64,000 nucleotides of DNA, taken from contig JBBRNP010000002.1 in NCBI GenBank assembly GCA_038230255.1, positions 124,001-188,000 on the forward strand, read 5' to 3'. The notes under the pieces were generated by a model. It worked only from the letters and a program-made list of their open reading frames with translations. It was not told the origin of the DNA and did no database searches. Both the position numbers and the translations under genes were made by a program. This stretch comes from AV40 sp038230255. GTDB lineage: Bacteria; Verrucomicrobiota; Verrucomicrobiia; Chthoniobacterales; UBA10450. Below, one piece after another: positions 50,351 through 59,430 of this stretch (position 1 is its first letter; each line of letters starts with the position of its first letter).

Positions 50351-51151
50351 TCATTGGAATCGATCGCCGGTCGGAATGACTGTCGGTCGCGGCACCGGCT
50401 CCATTGGCCGGGCATTAATACTTTGATCGATAATATCCTGACTGGTCGGATCGATTAACTTCTTTTTTACCGGCTCAGACCGTTGTCTTTGACATAGGTT
50501 TACCAGTGCCGGCCATTCCGGCAGTTTCTTTGCGAACCCGGTGACCAGGAGTCCCTCGTTAATCACGTTGCAGATATCGAACTGCTGCGGCTGCGGTAGC
50601 ACGGTGGCGTCGGGTCGAAAGATGAGGATTTCGCTTGAGTGCATGTGTCTTTTGTCGCCCGGGTTCCTCCTCAAGGAAACGTATCCATCGCCGTTGAGCA
50701 TTAGGACTTTGTTCCAAGTGTTGCCGTGATATTCGGAGATCATGGTGAAACCGCTGACCGCGCAGGTCGCCACCGCGGTCGTGATTTTGACAGTGCCGGT
50801 TTCTCTCGGTGCCGACATTAAGATCGCGCCGCTACCGAGATCGTAAGTGCGCGCGGCTCCGCCAAAACTGAAAACCGTGTTCGCGCCGAGTCGGGTGAGC
50901 GTTTGGTCGGTGAACGTGAGTTCCGCGCGTGAATCGGTGCCGGTGCGAACGGCCGTTCCTTCATGGACGGCATCGTTCACGGCGGCGGGATGGCCTGCAG
51001 TTTTTGCGGTGAGCAACCGGACGTCGTGAATCACCTCGGTCACGCGGGCCTGTTTTTGTTCGGCCGCAAAGAGGATGGTAGCGATGCCGATAATGACAGC
51101 GATCAGACTGATCGCAGTTACCAGGTTAGAATTTTTAAACGGGGTTTTCAT
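50351..51151 (-). CDS. FecR-domain protein 1
   Basis: 266 residues. N-terminal membrane segment or signal (residues 8-30), then a FecR domain (GTAVRTGTDSRAELTFTDQT, LGANTVFSFGGAARTYDLGS). No cytoplasmic anti-sigma region precedes it, so it is not a classical sigma regulator. Last gene of a four-gene unit (55107 to 50351), 20 bases after the second FecR gene. Paralogue of 51172 and 53215. Confidence 0.75.
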   Translation of the reverse strand: MKTPFKNSNLVTAISLIAVIIGIATILFAAEQKQARVTEVIHDVRLLTAKTAGHPAAVNDAVHEGTAVRTGTDSRAELTFTDQTLTRLGANTVFSFGGAARTYDLGSGAILMSAPRETGTVKITTAVATCAVSGFTMISEYHGNTWNKVLMLNGDGYVSLRRNPGDKRHMHSSEILIFRPDATVLPQPQQFDICNVINEGLLVTGFAKKLPEWPALVNLCQRQRSEPVKKKLIDPTSQDIIDQSINARPMEPVPRPTVIPTGDRFQ

Positions 51152-51171
51152 TGAGTTGATTCTCGATCTTA

Positions 51172-53211
51172 TTATGGCCCCTGGTTTGGGCCACCCAAGG
51201 GTGGGGCATTGGCAAGTGGTTGCGGATCATTAGCGCCCGCGCCTTGAAAGATGCCATTAGCCGGATTGGGAGGGGGGCCGTTGTAACCGGGTTGAGGCAC
51301 AAAATTGTAGTCCGGAATATCTGTGAAGACTTGGGCCTTGTTCACACTGTTGATCGTGACGACGACGCCTGGTGATATGGTGATCATATGGGCGGCGAGA
51401 ATATTGATGGGACTAGTGAGGGTCACATTGGAGAGAAAGTTGAGCGTGCCATTGCTTCCGGTGGCATACAGTTTCAAAATCGTGTCGGCCCCGAGGATGT
51501 TAGCGGGGCCAATGTTAAGCACTCCGCTGGTGCCAAGCGCGGAAATTTTGACCACGTCGCCGTGAATGGTCGCATTGTCCAAACTGGTGATGCCTGTCGC
51601 GCCGTTGTGACGGATGTCCACTTCGCCCTGAGTGGCTTGAACGGTTCCGCTCACGCTCAGCGTGGTGTCCTTGTCCGCGAGGATAATGATGTTGCTGCTA
51701 TTCCCCATGGAATCGAGCAGGGTCTGAAGTTGTGCAGTGCTGGAAATCTCTATTCCGAGAAGCGATTGGAGCGTGATTCCACCGCCGGTCGAAGTTATGC
51801 TCGAATTAATCGTAATCCCTCGGCCGGCCAGCGCTTTGAATCCGCGTTTGTCGGGAAGGGTGCCATTCACGGTCACCGGCGCGCCGACCTCGATGCTTCG
51901 TTCAGCCCGGAGTTGAACTCGATTGAGATTAGAGACAGACGCGTCAAATGTAATATCTCCGGCGCTGCCGCGAGCGTAAACAAAAAGCTGGCCGAAATTC
52001 GCGAAGCTGATGCCGGACAGAGTGATCGAGCCGTTCAAGGCAATGAGCCCGACCTGCTGCATACCGCCGAACGTAAAGGCGGTTCCCGATGCAGAGGTGG
52101 TGATGTCTCCCTGGCTGACAAGCCCGAGAGTCGGATAGCCGTTTGCGTTCAAAACCGTTGGGTCGCCATCTAATTGAAGTGCGCCGAACAGGAAAGCCGC
52201 AATCGGAACAGTGTTGTTATCCGGATTGTTGAAACCGCCGCCCTTGCTATCGAAAAAATCGACATTATCAAAGGACGACGGCGAATCGCCGAGCCACGTC
52301 GGCAACGGTCCGTCGATCGCGGCTCCGCGGTAAATTTTTCCGAAATTAGTTATTCCATTGGTTGTGATCGTCGGATCGGTGTTGATGACTGTGCCATTGA
52401 TGATGACATACGGATTAGGTGACGTGATCGCCGCGGGCGGACCGAACTTTGCGCCGCCGCTCGTTGAAGTCGTACTGGCCGTGATCGCCTGGTCTCTCTT
52501 ATCGATAGAATCGTCGGTCGGCGTGTCCGAAAATTGTTCCGCCAGCTCCGCCTGCTGCGCTTCGATTACCGCCAGAATCAGGTCCGCGTTCGCGAGCGTC
52601 GGAAAACTGGTGATCAACTTCGACGTTTTATAAACCAGAGCCGCGTTGAATTTTGTTGGCCGTGTGATTTGCCCGTCCAGGGTCATCATCGCCATTTCTC
52701 CTCCATGAACAATCACTGCGTTCTCGGGGTGACCGTTTGGGTAAAACCGGCCGATGCCTTCCAGCATTAAAAGTTTTGTGGGCAAACCTTTGTGAGATTC
52801 AAAGAGGGATGTGCCGCCAGTGATGGCGGCGGTGACGGCGGCGGTGCGGATCTTTACTTCGGGCGCGTTTCGCGGGACTTGTACCAGGACCGCGCCGCTA
52901 CCGAGATCGACCTGGCGTGCTCCTCCATTGAAACTGAAAACGGTGTTTGCGCCTAAACGAGTGATCGTAAGATCGGCGAAAGTCAGCTCCGTGCGTGAAT
53001 CCACTCCGGTGCGCACGGCCGTGCCGGCGGCGACGCTATCGTTCACCAACGCTGCCCGCGCCGCCGCTTGTCCGGGAAGCAATTTCACGTCGTTAATTAT
53101 CTGAGTAACGTGCGCAGCCCGTAAATTTGCCGCATCCGCCCCCGCCGAAAGATGCACAAAAGTAAAAAAGCAAAATAGGACGAAGCCGGCGCCTGTTTTG
53201 AAAAGGCTCAT
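51172..53211 (-). CDS. FecR-domain protein 2 with long beta-helix tail
   Basis: 679 residues. Signal peptide, FecR domain (residues 30-170; GTAVRTGVDSRTELTFADLT), a Gln/Glu-rich helix (EAQQAELAEQF), then about 450 residues of beta-rich, Gly/Thr/Asn-rich repeats (ITLSGISFANFGQLFVYARG, INSSITSTGGGITLQSLLGI) resembling haemagglutinin-type beta-helix. Likely surface-exposed. A Pro/Asn-rich C-terminus ends it. Three bases after the third FecR gene's start side, tightly coupled. Confidence 0.75.
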   Translation of the reverse strand: MSLFKTGAGFVLFCFFTFVHLSAGADAANLRAAHVTQIINDVKLLPGQAAARAALVNDSVAAGTAVRTGVDSRTELTFADLTITRLGANTVFSFNGGARQVDLGSGAVLVQVPRNAPEVKIRTAAVTAAITGGTSLFESHKGLPTKLLMLEGIGRFYPNGHPENAVIVHGGEMAMMTLDGQITRPTKFNAALVYKTSKLITSFPTLANADLILAVIEAQQAELAEQFSDTPTDDSIDKRDQAITASTTSTSGGAKFGPPAAITSPNPYVIINGTVINTDPTITTNGITNFGKIYRGAAIDGPLPTWLGDSPSSFDNVDFFDSKGGGFNNPDNNTVPIAAFLFGALQLDGDPTVLNANGYPTLGLVSQGDITTSASGTAFTFGGMQQVGLIALNGSITLSGISFANFGQLFVYARGSAGDITFDASVSNLNRVQLRAERSIEVGAPVTVNGTLPDKRGFKALAGRGITINSSITSTGGGITLQSLLGIEISSTAQLQTLLDSMGNSSNIIILADKDTTLSVSGTVQATQGEVDIRHNGATGITSLDNATIHGDVVKISALGTSGVLNIGPANILGADTILKLYATGSNGTLNFLSNVTLTSPINILAAHMITISPGVVVTINSVNKAQVFTDIPDYNFVPQPGYNGPPPNPANGIFQGAGANDPQPLANAPPLGGPNQGP

Positions 53212-53214
53212 ACG

Positions 53215-54135
53215 CTAGTGCGGATCATCCGCTGTGTAATTTGTCGCAGACAATCCGTTCGGAGCTGCCCCCGGACTTGGCAGCGTCGCGACCGTGCCGA
53301 GGTCGGTGGAGGATGGAATTGCGTCCGGTCCGGGCGTCACGGAAGCGGAAATCGGGCGGCTGGCCGCAGTCATCTGCGCAGGATTGGTAAGCGATACGAT
53401 CGTTCCCTTCCCGAAGATGACCAGATTCGTGTCGGTCATGCTTTTTTTCGACTTCGCGCGCTGTTGTTTTTCAATTTCCTTCGCAATCAAGTTTTCGCTG
53501 CCAAGCGGTGGAAAATCGATGATTAAGCGGGCCGTTTTCAGCAGCCGCGCAAGATCGACATCCACCGGATCGGGTAAATTCTTCGCGTCCGGATTTGTGA
53601 TCAGGATTTGTCCCGGGCGAACGAGGACTGATTCGCCCCAGCGACCCTTCAAATACAAACGAGCTGTGCCTTCCAGGCTAATGAACTTGAGGTAACCGTG
53701 CGGATGATATTCCACGATCACAGTCGTGCCCGTGATCGCCGCCGTTACCCTCGCAGTTGAAATTTTTGCGCGGCCGGCACCTTTTGGGACGCGCATGAGC
53801 ACTGCGCCGCTGGCCAGATCGAGATTGCGCGTGCCTTCATTGAAACTGAAAATTGTGTTCGCGCTCAGACGCGCCAGAGATTGATCGGCAAAGGTGAGCT
53901 CCGTGCGTGAATCCATCCCTGTCTGAACGCTGCTTCCGTCGGCCACCTTGTCGTTTATCGATGCGGAGTGGGGGGCCGTTTGCGCCGCCCGCAATTGAAC
54001 GTCATTGACGAGTCGAGTGATGGTGGCGTCGTTGGGCTGCGCCGCAATTGTCGGTCTTGCCGCCGCCATCAGCGACAACAGCACGACGCCCGTACACACG
54101 AGCGCCGATCGCGTGCTTCTGGTTGCCTTTTTCAT
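53215..54135 (-). CDS. FecR-domain protein 3
   Basis: 306 residues. Signal peptide (LLSLMAAARPTIAA), a FecR domain (SSVQTGMDSRTELTFADQSL, LSANTIFSFNEGTRNLDLAS), then a helical basic region (KEIEKQQRAKSKKSM) and a disordered Pro/Ser-rich tail. Paralogue of the two following FecR genes. Seven bases downstream of the barrel gene. Confidence 0.75.
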   Translation of the reverse strand: MKKATRSTRSALVCTGVVLLSLMAAARPTIAAQPNDATITRLVNDVQLRAAQTAPHSASINDKVADGSSVQTGMDSRTELTFADQSLARLSANTIFSFNEGTRNLDLASGAVLMRVPKGAGRAKISTARVTAAITGTTVIVEYHPHGYLKFISLEGTARLYLKGRWGESVLVRPGQILITNPDAKNLPDPVDVDLARLLKTARLIIDFPPLGSENLIAKEIEKQQRAKSKKSMTDTNLVIFGKGTIVSLTNPAQMTAASRPISASVTPGPDAIPSSTDLGTVATLPSPGAAPNGLSATNYTADDPH

Positions 54136-54141
54136 GTTGCG

Positions 54142-55107
54142 CTAAAATCTTGCCGAGAGCGCGATCGCGCCGCCGACGTTCGCGACGCTGTAGTCGAAGA
54201 CGTCCTTGTTCGAATCGCTGTGAGCGAAAGAGCTGATCGCGCTGATCGAGCACCAGTCGGTTAGGCGATAGGTGGCCGAGGCCGAAAGAATCTCGCTCAC
54301 ATCGGTTCGCCCGTTTTGATGATAATCGCGCGCGACCACCCGGCCGGCGGCGTTGACCGAGAACGCGCGTGTCAGATTCACCGAGTAAGCGACGTAAGCT
54401 TCGTAATCATTGCGGCGCGGGCTTTGATGGTCCGCGGCAACGCTAATGTTTGTGTTCACGCCGACCGCAAGCTGCTGCGCCCGGCTAAACCGGAAAGGCA
54501 GCTCGGCATTAAAAATCAGCCCATGATTCGAGAAAAATTCGTCTCCGAGACGGTCGTCGAAGGTTAAGCGATTGAAGTCGTATTCGGCGCGCAGAATCAG
54601 GTTGTGAAATTGCGGCATGAAATAGTTCAGGCCCGCTTCCACATCGAGACTTCCGAAATCGAACGCGTGGTTGCTACCGTAATAAAAAACCTGCTCCCGG
54701 GCGCCGAAGTTGCCGTAAAGCGTTTTCGTGATCCGCGGTTGGTAATACATCGCCGCCATCGGCGCGACGACCACATCGCTCATCTCGCCACTCCGCGTCA
54801 GCGCGACATTCGAGGTGTAGAAAATCGGACTCGCAAGTGCAACGTAGAGGGGTCGATACTCGGTTGTCCGCTTGAGAATTTCCTGCTCTCCGATGTCGGC
54901 ATCGTTTGGGCTCGCGGCGGCATGTCCGTCTTGGATGCCTTCCGAACTCGTCGAAGTTCCAAACGGCGGCTGGGTTTGATCCTGAAGCAGCTGCGCGCGA
55001 TCGACGTCCTGCGAGGTCGGCCCCTGGGCAAAACTTGCCTGGGCCAAGATCGACATCGTCCCGGCGCAAACGAATGCGACCAGAAATTTAGAATGAATTT
55101 TTGCCAA
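54142..55107 (-). CDS. Outer-membrane beta-barrel protein
   Basis: 321 residues. Signal peptide (to about ASFAQG), disordered N-terminal 60 residues, then alternating amphipathic strands (FGSLDVEAGLNYFMPQFHNL, AFSVNAAGRVVARDY, CSISAISSFAHSD) ending in the aromatic ...SARF typical for outer-membrane barrels. First gene of the FecR operon. Could be the export or anchoring partner of the FecR proteins; that is inferred from position only. Confidence 0.75.
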   Translation of the reverse strand: MAKIHSKFLVAFVCAGTMSILAQASFAQGPTSQDVDRAQLLQDQTQPPFGTSTSSEGIQDGHAAASPNDADIGEQEILKRTTEYRPLYVALASPIFYTSNVALTRSGEMSDVVVAPMAAMYYQPRITKTLYGNFGAREQVFYYGSNHAFDFGSLDVEAGLNYFMPQFHNLILRAEYDFNRLTFDDRLGDEFFSNHGLIFNAELPFRFSRAQQLAVGVNTNISVAADHQSPRRNDYEAYVAYSVNLTRAFSVNAAGRVVARDYHQNGRTDVSEILSASATYRLTDWCSISAISSFAHSDSNKDVFDYSVANVGGAIALSARF

Positions 55108-55213
55108 AACGAGCCGCGCCTCCCTGAGGCTTTCTCTTTTGCCCGCTTAGATTTCTCCCGTCAAGGAAGTTATCGCTCAAGTCGGAAGAAATTTGATCAA
55201 AAGTGCGCCCGGC

Positions 55214-55903
55214 TCAGGGAAACAGGTTGTAGCGGACGATCGCGTAAATGGCCTGGAAGCCGTCTTTCCAACTCACTTTCTTGCCTTCGCTGTAGGTCCG
55301 GCCGTTGTAGGAAATGCCGACTTCATAAATGCGGCATCGGGTCCTGGCCAGCTTGGCGGTGACTTCCGGTTCAAATCCGAAACGATTTTCACGAAGACCA
55401 AGACTCTTCACTAGCGGCGCGCGAAACGCTTTGTAGCACGTTTCCAGATCGGTCAGGTTCAAATTGGTAAACATGTTCGAGAGCAGCGTGAGAAATCTAT
55501 TTCCGACCATGTGCCAGAAATAAAGGACCCGATGCGGGCGGCCGCCCATGAAGCGTGAACCGAAGACGGCGTCCGCTTTACCGGAAAAAATCGGCTCGAG
55601 CAAAGTGGGATAATCGTTCGGGTTATATTCGAGATCGGCGTCCTGAACTAAAATGATGTCGCCGGTGGCGGCGGCGAACCCGGCCCGCAAGGCCGCGCCT
55701 TTGCCGGAATTCCGCGGCTGATAAATAATCTGGTCGGCCACCGCCGAAATTTTTTCCTTCAACACCTGTTGCGTCCCATCGGTTGAAGCGTCGTCCACCA
55801 CAATGATTTCAATATTTTCTATCGGCGCCGCGCGGACCGCGTTCACGATCTGCTCGATCGTGTTGCGCTCATTGAAAACGGGAATGACTACGGAAAGCTT
55901 CAT
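55214..55903 (-). CDS. Family 2 glycosyltransferase (dolichol-phosphate-mannose synthase-like)
   Basis: 229 residues. GT-A fold: LSVVIPVFNERNTI, VVDDASTDGT and the DxD motif QDADLEYNP, then GSRFMGGRPHR. No C-terminal membrane domain, so a soluble or peripheral enzyme. Probably transfers a sugar to a lipid carrier for envelope glycan or protein glycosylation, possibly feeding the TMTC-like protein at 3.9 kb. Confidence 0.88.
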   Translation of the reverse strand: MKLSVVIPVFNERNTIEQIVNAVRAAPIENIEIIVVDDASTDGTQQVLKEKISAVADQIIYQPRNSGKGAALRAGFAAATGDIILVQDADLEYNPNDYPTLLEPIFSGKADAVFGSRFMGGRPHRVLYFWHMVGNRFLTLLSNMFTNLNLTDLETCYKAFRAPLVKSLGLRENRFGFEPEVTAKLARTRCRIYEVGISYNGRTYSEGKKVSWKDGFQAIYAIVRYNLFP

Positions 55904-55990
55904 GCGTGACAGAAACTAGACAGGATTGGCCCGATTTTTACCAGACCCCAACTAGAAATCCTGTTAATCCTGTCCAGACAAGAAAGAAAA

Positions 55991-56063
55991 TGCACCGTGC
56001 AGGGATCGAACCTGCGACCCAGTGATTAAGAGTCACTAGCTCTACCAGCTGAGCTAACGGTGC
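55991..56063 (-). tRNA. tRNA-Lys (anticodon CUU)
   Basis: On the minus strand GCACCGT pairs with ACGGTGC, with the D arm AGCTCAGCTGGTAGAGC, anticodon loop CTCTTAA (CUU) and T arm GCAGGTTCGATCCCTGC. 73 bases including the discriminator A; CCA is not encoded. Confidence 0.96.
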
Positions 56064-56152
56064 GTTTTACCGATTTTAGATTGCCGATTTCCGATTGCCA
56101 CAAAAACCGAGCGCTGTCCGAAATGATTGTTAAGGGCCAGTCCGGTTCGGAC

Positions 56153-56326
56153 TCAAGCCTGGGTATGGCGCGCGAAATGGCGTTCGACGCCTTTCGGCAA
56201 CAAACGTTTGCGTCCGCGCTGACGACGGCGCGCGAGAGTGGCGCGTCCGCCTTTGGTCCGCATGCGCGCGCGAAAACCGTGCTGCTGCTTTCGTGTACGC
56301 TTGGATCGTTGTAAGGTGCGTTTCAT
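56153..56326 (-). CDS. rpmH: 50S ribosomal protein L34
   Basis: 57 residues, very basic: MKRTLQRSKRTRKQQHGFRA, MRTKGGRATLARRRQRGRKR, LLPKG. The KRTxQxSKRxRxxxHGFRxRM and TxxGRxxLxRRRxxGR blocks are L34. The C-terminal extension of about ten residues is longer than the common 44-47. Its stop overlaps the palindrome AGTCCGGTTCGGACT, which may end the transcript. rnpA and yidC are not adjacent. Confidence 0.93.
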   Translation of the reverse strand: MKRTLQRSKRTRKQQHGFRARMRTKGGRATLARRRQRGRKRLLPKGVERHFARHTQA

Positions 56327-56483
56327 AAGGCCGAAAAATAAGCTCGGCGCGAATTAAGAGCGCTTACATTAGGGTGGAGGAGGGTATTGTCAATCTAGTC
56401 ACGCGCAAGATGTCGATCCAAGCGATCTCGTTCGGAATGTCTCAATCCCGGGTTGCCAGCGCGCGTAATTTCTGGAATAAGCA

Positions 56484-56990
56484 ATGCAAAGCACACTAAG
56501 CGTGAGCGAAAAAGTCGTTATTGAGCCGGCTACCGAGGCTGATTTGGATGAATTATCCGAGATGCTCGGCGGACTCTTTGCCCAGGAAAGCGATTTTCGC
56601 CCCGACAAAGAGAAGCAGCTGCGCGGTCTGCGTCTGATTTTCGAACAGCCGAGCCGTGGTCGCGTGTTCGTGCTCCGTCGCGATGGCGCGATCGTCGGGA
56701 TGATCAACCTGCTTTTCACGATCAGCACGGCGGAGGGCGGTTTCGTGATCCTGCTCGAAGATCTAGTGATTCATAAAAAATACCAGGGGCACGGTTACGG
56801 TGCGAAGCTGCTCAGCCACGCGATCGAGTTCGCGCGTCAGAAAAATTTTCTTCGAATCACGTTATTGACCGATCGGCCGGAAAACCTGGCCCAGGAATTT
56901 TTCCGCAAGCACGGTTTCCACGAATCATCGATGATCCCGATGCGGCTCTTGATCACGCCGGAGCAAGATCAGTCGCAATCGAACCTGTAA
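56484..56990 (+). CDS. GNAT-family N-acetyltransferase
   Basis: 168 residues. Acetyl-CoA-binding segment HKKYQGHGYGAKLLSHAIEF (R/Q-x-x-G-x-G/A) near residue 95, preceded by VILLEDLVI, and RKHGFHES near the end. Acceptor unknown. Divergent from rpmH. Confidence 0.85.
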   Translation: MQSTLSVSEKVVIEPATEADLDELSEMLGGLFAQESDFRPDKEKQLRGLRLIFEQPSRGRVFVLRRDGAIVGMINLLFTISTAEGGFVILLEDLVIHKKYQGHGYGAKLLSHAIEFARQKNFLRITLLTDRPENLAQEFFRKHGFHESSMIPMRLLITPEQDQSQSNL

Positions 56991-57027
56991 ACGACCCGGC
57001 CGCACTGCCCGCCGACGCGGTGGAAAA

Positions 57028-57567
57028 TTACGGCAACACGCGGTGAATCATTCTCCGCAGGCGGTGCCATCCCGCCGTAATCGGATTCGCCGGTTCAACG
57101 TGACGTCGTCGACGCGCTACTTCATCATCCTTTACCACCAACACGAGCAACAACTGTCCGCTGCCGACCTGCGGACCTTTGATGACGAGCGGGCTGCTTT
57201 TGCTCAGGTTCGCGTCGGTCTCGAGCAGGACATCGTTTTCTTTATAGAGCTTGAGGTTCAATGTGTAACCGGCGTCGTTCTCGCCTCGAGCATCGACATG
57301 AAGTCCGAAGTACTTGCTGTTGGCCAGCCAATCTTCCTCACCGGTCCTGAGCGTCTTGTCCGACTGGCCAATCAATTCGAACTGATTGTAACCAAAGAGC
57401 TCCTTTAATGTTTGCTCCAGCTTGGTCAGTTCCGGAGGAATTGGCGCGGGTTGCGGAACGTTCTCCGCGATCACCAGCCCACTCCAGACAACGTGCGCAC
57501 CATTCGCCGAGACCGCGCTTACCGCCAACACCAAAAGCACGGCGAGAAGCAAAGGCCTCAGCTGCAT
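57028..57567 (-). CDS. Exported protein at the end of the sigma operon
   Basis: 179 residues. Signal peptide (LLAVLLVLAVSAVSANGA), helix ELTKLEQTLKELFGYNQFEL, a beta-rich core and a basic Arg-rich end (VARRRRHVEPANP). Start seven bases after the anti-sigma gene. Function unknown; may be a target or co-regulator of the ECF system. Confidence 0.6.
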   Translation of the reverse strand: MQLRPLLLAVLLVLAVSAVSANGAHVVWSGLVIAENVPQPAPIPPELTKLEQTLKELFGYNQFELIGQSDKTLRTGEEDWLANSKYFGLHVDARGENDAGYTLNLKLYKENDVLLETDANLSKSSPLVIKGPQVGSGQLLLVLVVKDDEVARRRRHVEPANPITAGWHRLRRMIHRVLP

Positions 57568-57574
57568 CGTCGGT

Positions 57575-58084
57575 TTATTTTGCTGCGTAATCGGCCGGCA
57601 GCGTTTGTAACCCTTCGGTCCAGAGGACCGTCACCTTGTTGTCGTTTTTGCTCTCGAAAATCGAGATCGTGGCGTTCGGATTGGCCCCCGGATCAACGCG
57701 CGAATTCAAAATTTGCGTGAGGTATTCCGACTGCTCGCCGGCCGGGTGCTGGTTCATAAGCACAACCGTAGTGAGGACGAACAGCGCAAGCGCGGTCGCC
57801 CCGCACCAGACCAGTCGCGGAACCGTCCACCATGTCGATCTTGCACGAGGTCGATCCGACGTGTCGCGCGTAATCCGTTCGCGGAGTTGATGACTAAAGA
57901 ATTCCTCGTTGCTCAGCGCCTGAGCGGCGAGTTGTTCCTTCAAAAACGCGCCGAGCCTAAGCGCATCGCGTTTTTCGGCTTGGGCCGCCGCCAAATCCGG
58001 CAGCGAAGCTTCGAATTCAGTTAATTCTTTGCCGCTCAATTGTCCATCAAGCCAGGCTGTCCATTTTTCTTCAAACGTTTTCAT
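57575..58084 (-). CDS. Membrane anti-sigma factor-like protein
   Basis: 169 residues. N-terminal anti-sigma-like helix (EEKWTAWLDGQLSGKELTEF), one membrane segment (LVWCGATALALFVLTTVVL) at about residue 90-110, periplasmic tail with FESKNDNKVTVLWTEGLQTL. Overlaps the ECF sigma gene by 14 bases and is probably its regulator. No HxxxCxxC zinc motif is seen. Confidence 0.7.
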   Translation of the reverse strand: MKTFEEKWTAWLDGQLSGKELTEFEASLPDLAAAQAEKRDALRLGAFLKEQLAAQALSNEEFFSHQLRERITRDTSDRPRARSTWWTVPRLVWCGATALALFVLTTVVLMNQHPAGEQSEYLTQILNSRVDPGANPNATISIFESKNDNKVTVLWTEGLQTLPADYAAK

Positions 58085-58682
58085 ACACGTCCCTCAGGGA
58101 ATTTTGTAACTTTTTGCGGGCATAAAACAGGCGCGACATCACCGTGCCGATGGAACAACCCAGGCTTTCGGCGATTTCGTGGTACTGCATTTCTTCGATT
58201 TCTTTCATTAAAATTACTGCGCGGTGTTCGGGGGAAAGTTGGGAGATGGCGTGGTCGATCCGGGCGCGGATTTCCTTGCCTTCCATGCGCTGATGGGGGA
58301 GCGGGTCCGCTTTGGGCATCGTCTTCGATGCGGGATCGATTTCCTTCAACTGAATCGCGTCGTCAAACTCAGTCCCGCCGGCTTTGATCTGGCGCTTGCG
58401 CAACCAGTCGATGGTCACGTTCATCACGATCCGATAAACCCAGGTATAAAAGGACGACTTTCCGCGAAAGCGGCCGATCGATTTCCAAGCTTTGACAAAG
58501 CTCTCCTGCGCCAGGTCCCAGGCGTCCTGTTCGTTATGGACCATGTTATAAATCATAGCGAATATTCTTGTCCGGTAGCGGGTTACCAGCTGGTCAAATG
58601 CCTCGGTTTCACCGGCTTGACATCGTCTCACCAGTTCTAGTTCCGACACATCGGCTTGAGCCGGAGTCGTTTCCGTTTCCAT
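58071..58682 (-). CDS. ECF RNA polymerase sigma factor (RpoE-like)
   Basis: 203 residues. Region 2 (FDQLVTRYRTRIFAMIYNMV, DAWDLAQESFVKAWKSIGRF) and region 4 (LSPEHRAVILMKEIEEMQYH, LGCSIGTVMSRLFYARKKL) are complete. Upstream of an overlapping anti-sigma gene; the whole unit from rlmN to 57028 runs in one direction. Confidence 0.93.
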   Translation of the reverse strand: METETTPAQADVSELELVRRCQAGETEAFDQLVTRYRTRIFAMIYNMVHNEQDAWDLAQESFVKAWKSIGRFRGKSSFYTWVYRIVMNVTIDWLRKRQIKAGGTEFDDAIQLKEIDPASKTMPKADPLPHQRMEGKEIRARIDHAISQLSPEHRAVILMKEIEEMQYHEIAESLGCSIGTVMSRLFYARKKLQNSLRDVYENV

Positions 58683-58710
58683 AATTTGACGGAACCGGCG
58701 CCTATTTCAT

Positions 58711-59382
58711 TCAACCCCGAAAACCTTCGGAGCCGTAGCGGCGACGCCACTCGCCGCGATATTCCCCCATCAGCGTGATAATGCCGTCACGCACCTGGAA
58801 AAGCCGTTGCTGGAGAACGGAATACTGCCTGGCCGCGATCAGCTTTTCGGCGAGCAATTTGGTCGCTGAATCCAACGAGACCGTGATCGCTTTGAGGGCG
58901 CGTTTGAGGTAGGCGATGGTCATCCCGAGCTCATCCGCATCCTCATCGCTCAAGGCCGCGGCCAGTTTCGCGCTCGCCAATGCCGCATGAGTGGCGAGTT
59001 TGATTGCCGCCGGTTCGTTTTGGAGCGCGGCGTTTTGGTCGAACAGCTTGTCGATCCAAACCGTTAGGCCGAAGGCCGCCCGGTAAAGAATATTGTCTTC
59101 AAAGCTTTCGGTCGGCTTTTGTTCCGCGACGCCTGATGTCTCGTCATTCTGTAAACGCCAATCCTCGTCCAGGAGCGCATCGACCTCCGCGCTCCAATCG
59201 CCCTTGCCCAAAACCTGCGTCCAATCCATTTCGCGGGCGATGATTTCGTCGCGTTGCGGATCGTCGATATACCTCTCCAGCAGCTCCATGTATTTTTCTG
59301 TGCGCTGGTCCTGCTGCTTGAGGAAACGCTCCCAATCGTATTCGTCCCAGATTCCTTCTCGATCTCCCTCGAAGTTGGGCAT
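58711..59382 (-). CDS. Unrecognised helical protein
   Basis: 223 residues, acidic N-terminus (DREGIWDEYDWERFLKQQDQ), then mostly alpha-helical (LERYIDDPQRDEIIAREMDW, LATHAALASAKLAAALSDED). No membrane segment, no cysteines, no known domain. Lies between rlmN and the ECF sigma gene, same direction. Conserved acidic and Trp-rich N-terminus suggests a real, possibly multimeric, cytoplasmic protein. Confidence 0.6.
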   Translation of the reverse strand: MPNFEGDREGIWDEYDWERFLKQQDQRTEKYMELLERYIDDPQRDEIIAREMDWTQVLGKGDWSAEVDALLDEDWRLQNDETSGVAEQKPTESFEDNILYRAAFGLTVWIDKLFDQNAALQNEPAAIKLATHAALASAKLAAALSDEDADELGMTIAYLKRALKAITVSLDSATKLLAEKLIAARQYSVLQQRLFQVRDGIITLMGEYRGEWRRRYGSEGFRG

Positions 59383-59430
59383 GATTTGACTAAACGCAGC
59401 TTGGCCTGATGCGCAAAAATTTTCCGTGAA

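Noticed and set aside
50351..54135. FecIR-type iron signalling
   Set aside because: No ECF sigma gene adjoins and the FecR domains follow signal peptides rather than a cytoplasmic anti-sigma helix; no TonB receptor plug domain is present.
56153..56483. Replication origin near rpmH
   Set aside because: rpmH is often near oriC, but no dnaA, rnpA, dnaN or clustered DnaA boxes are visible here.
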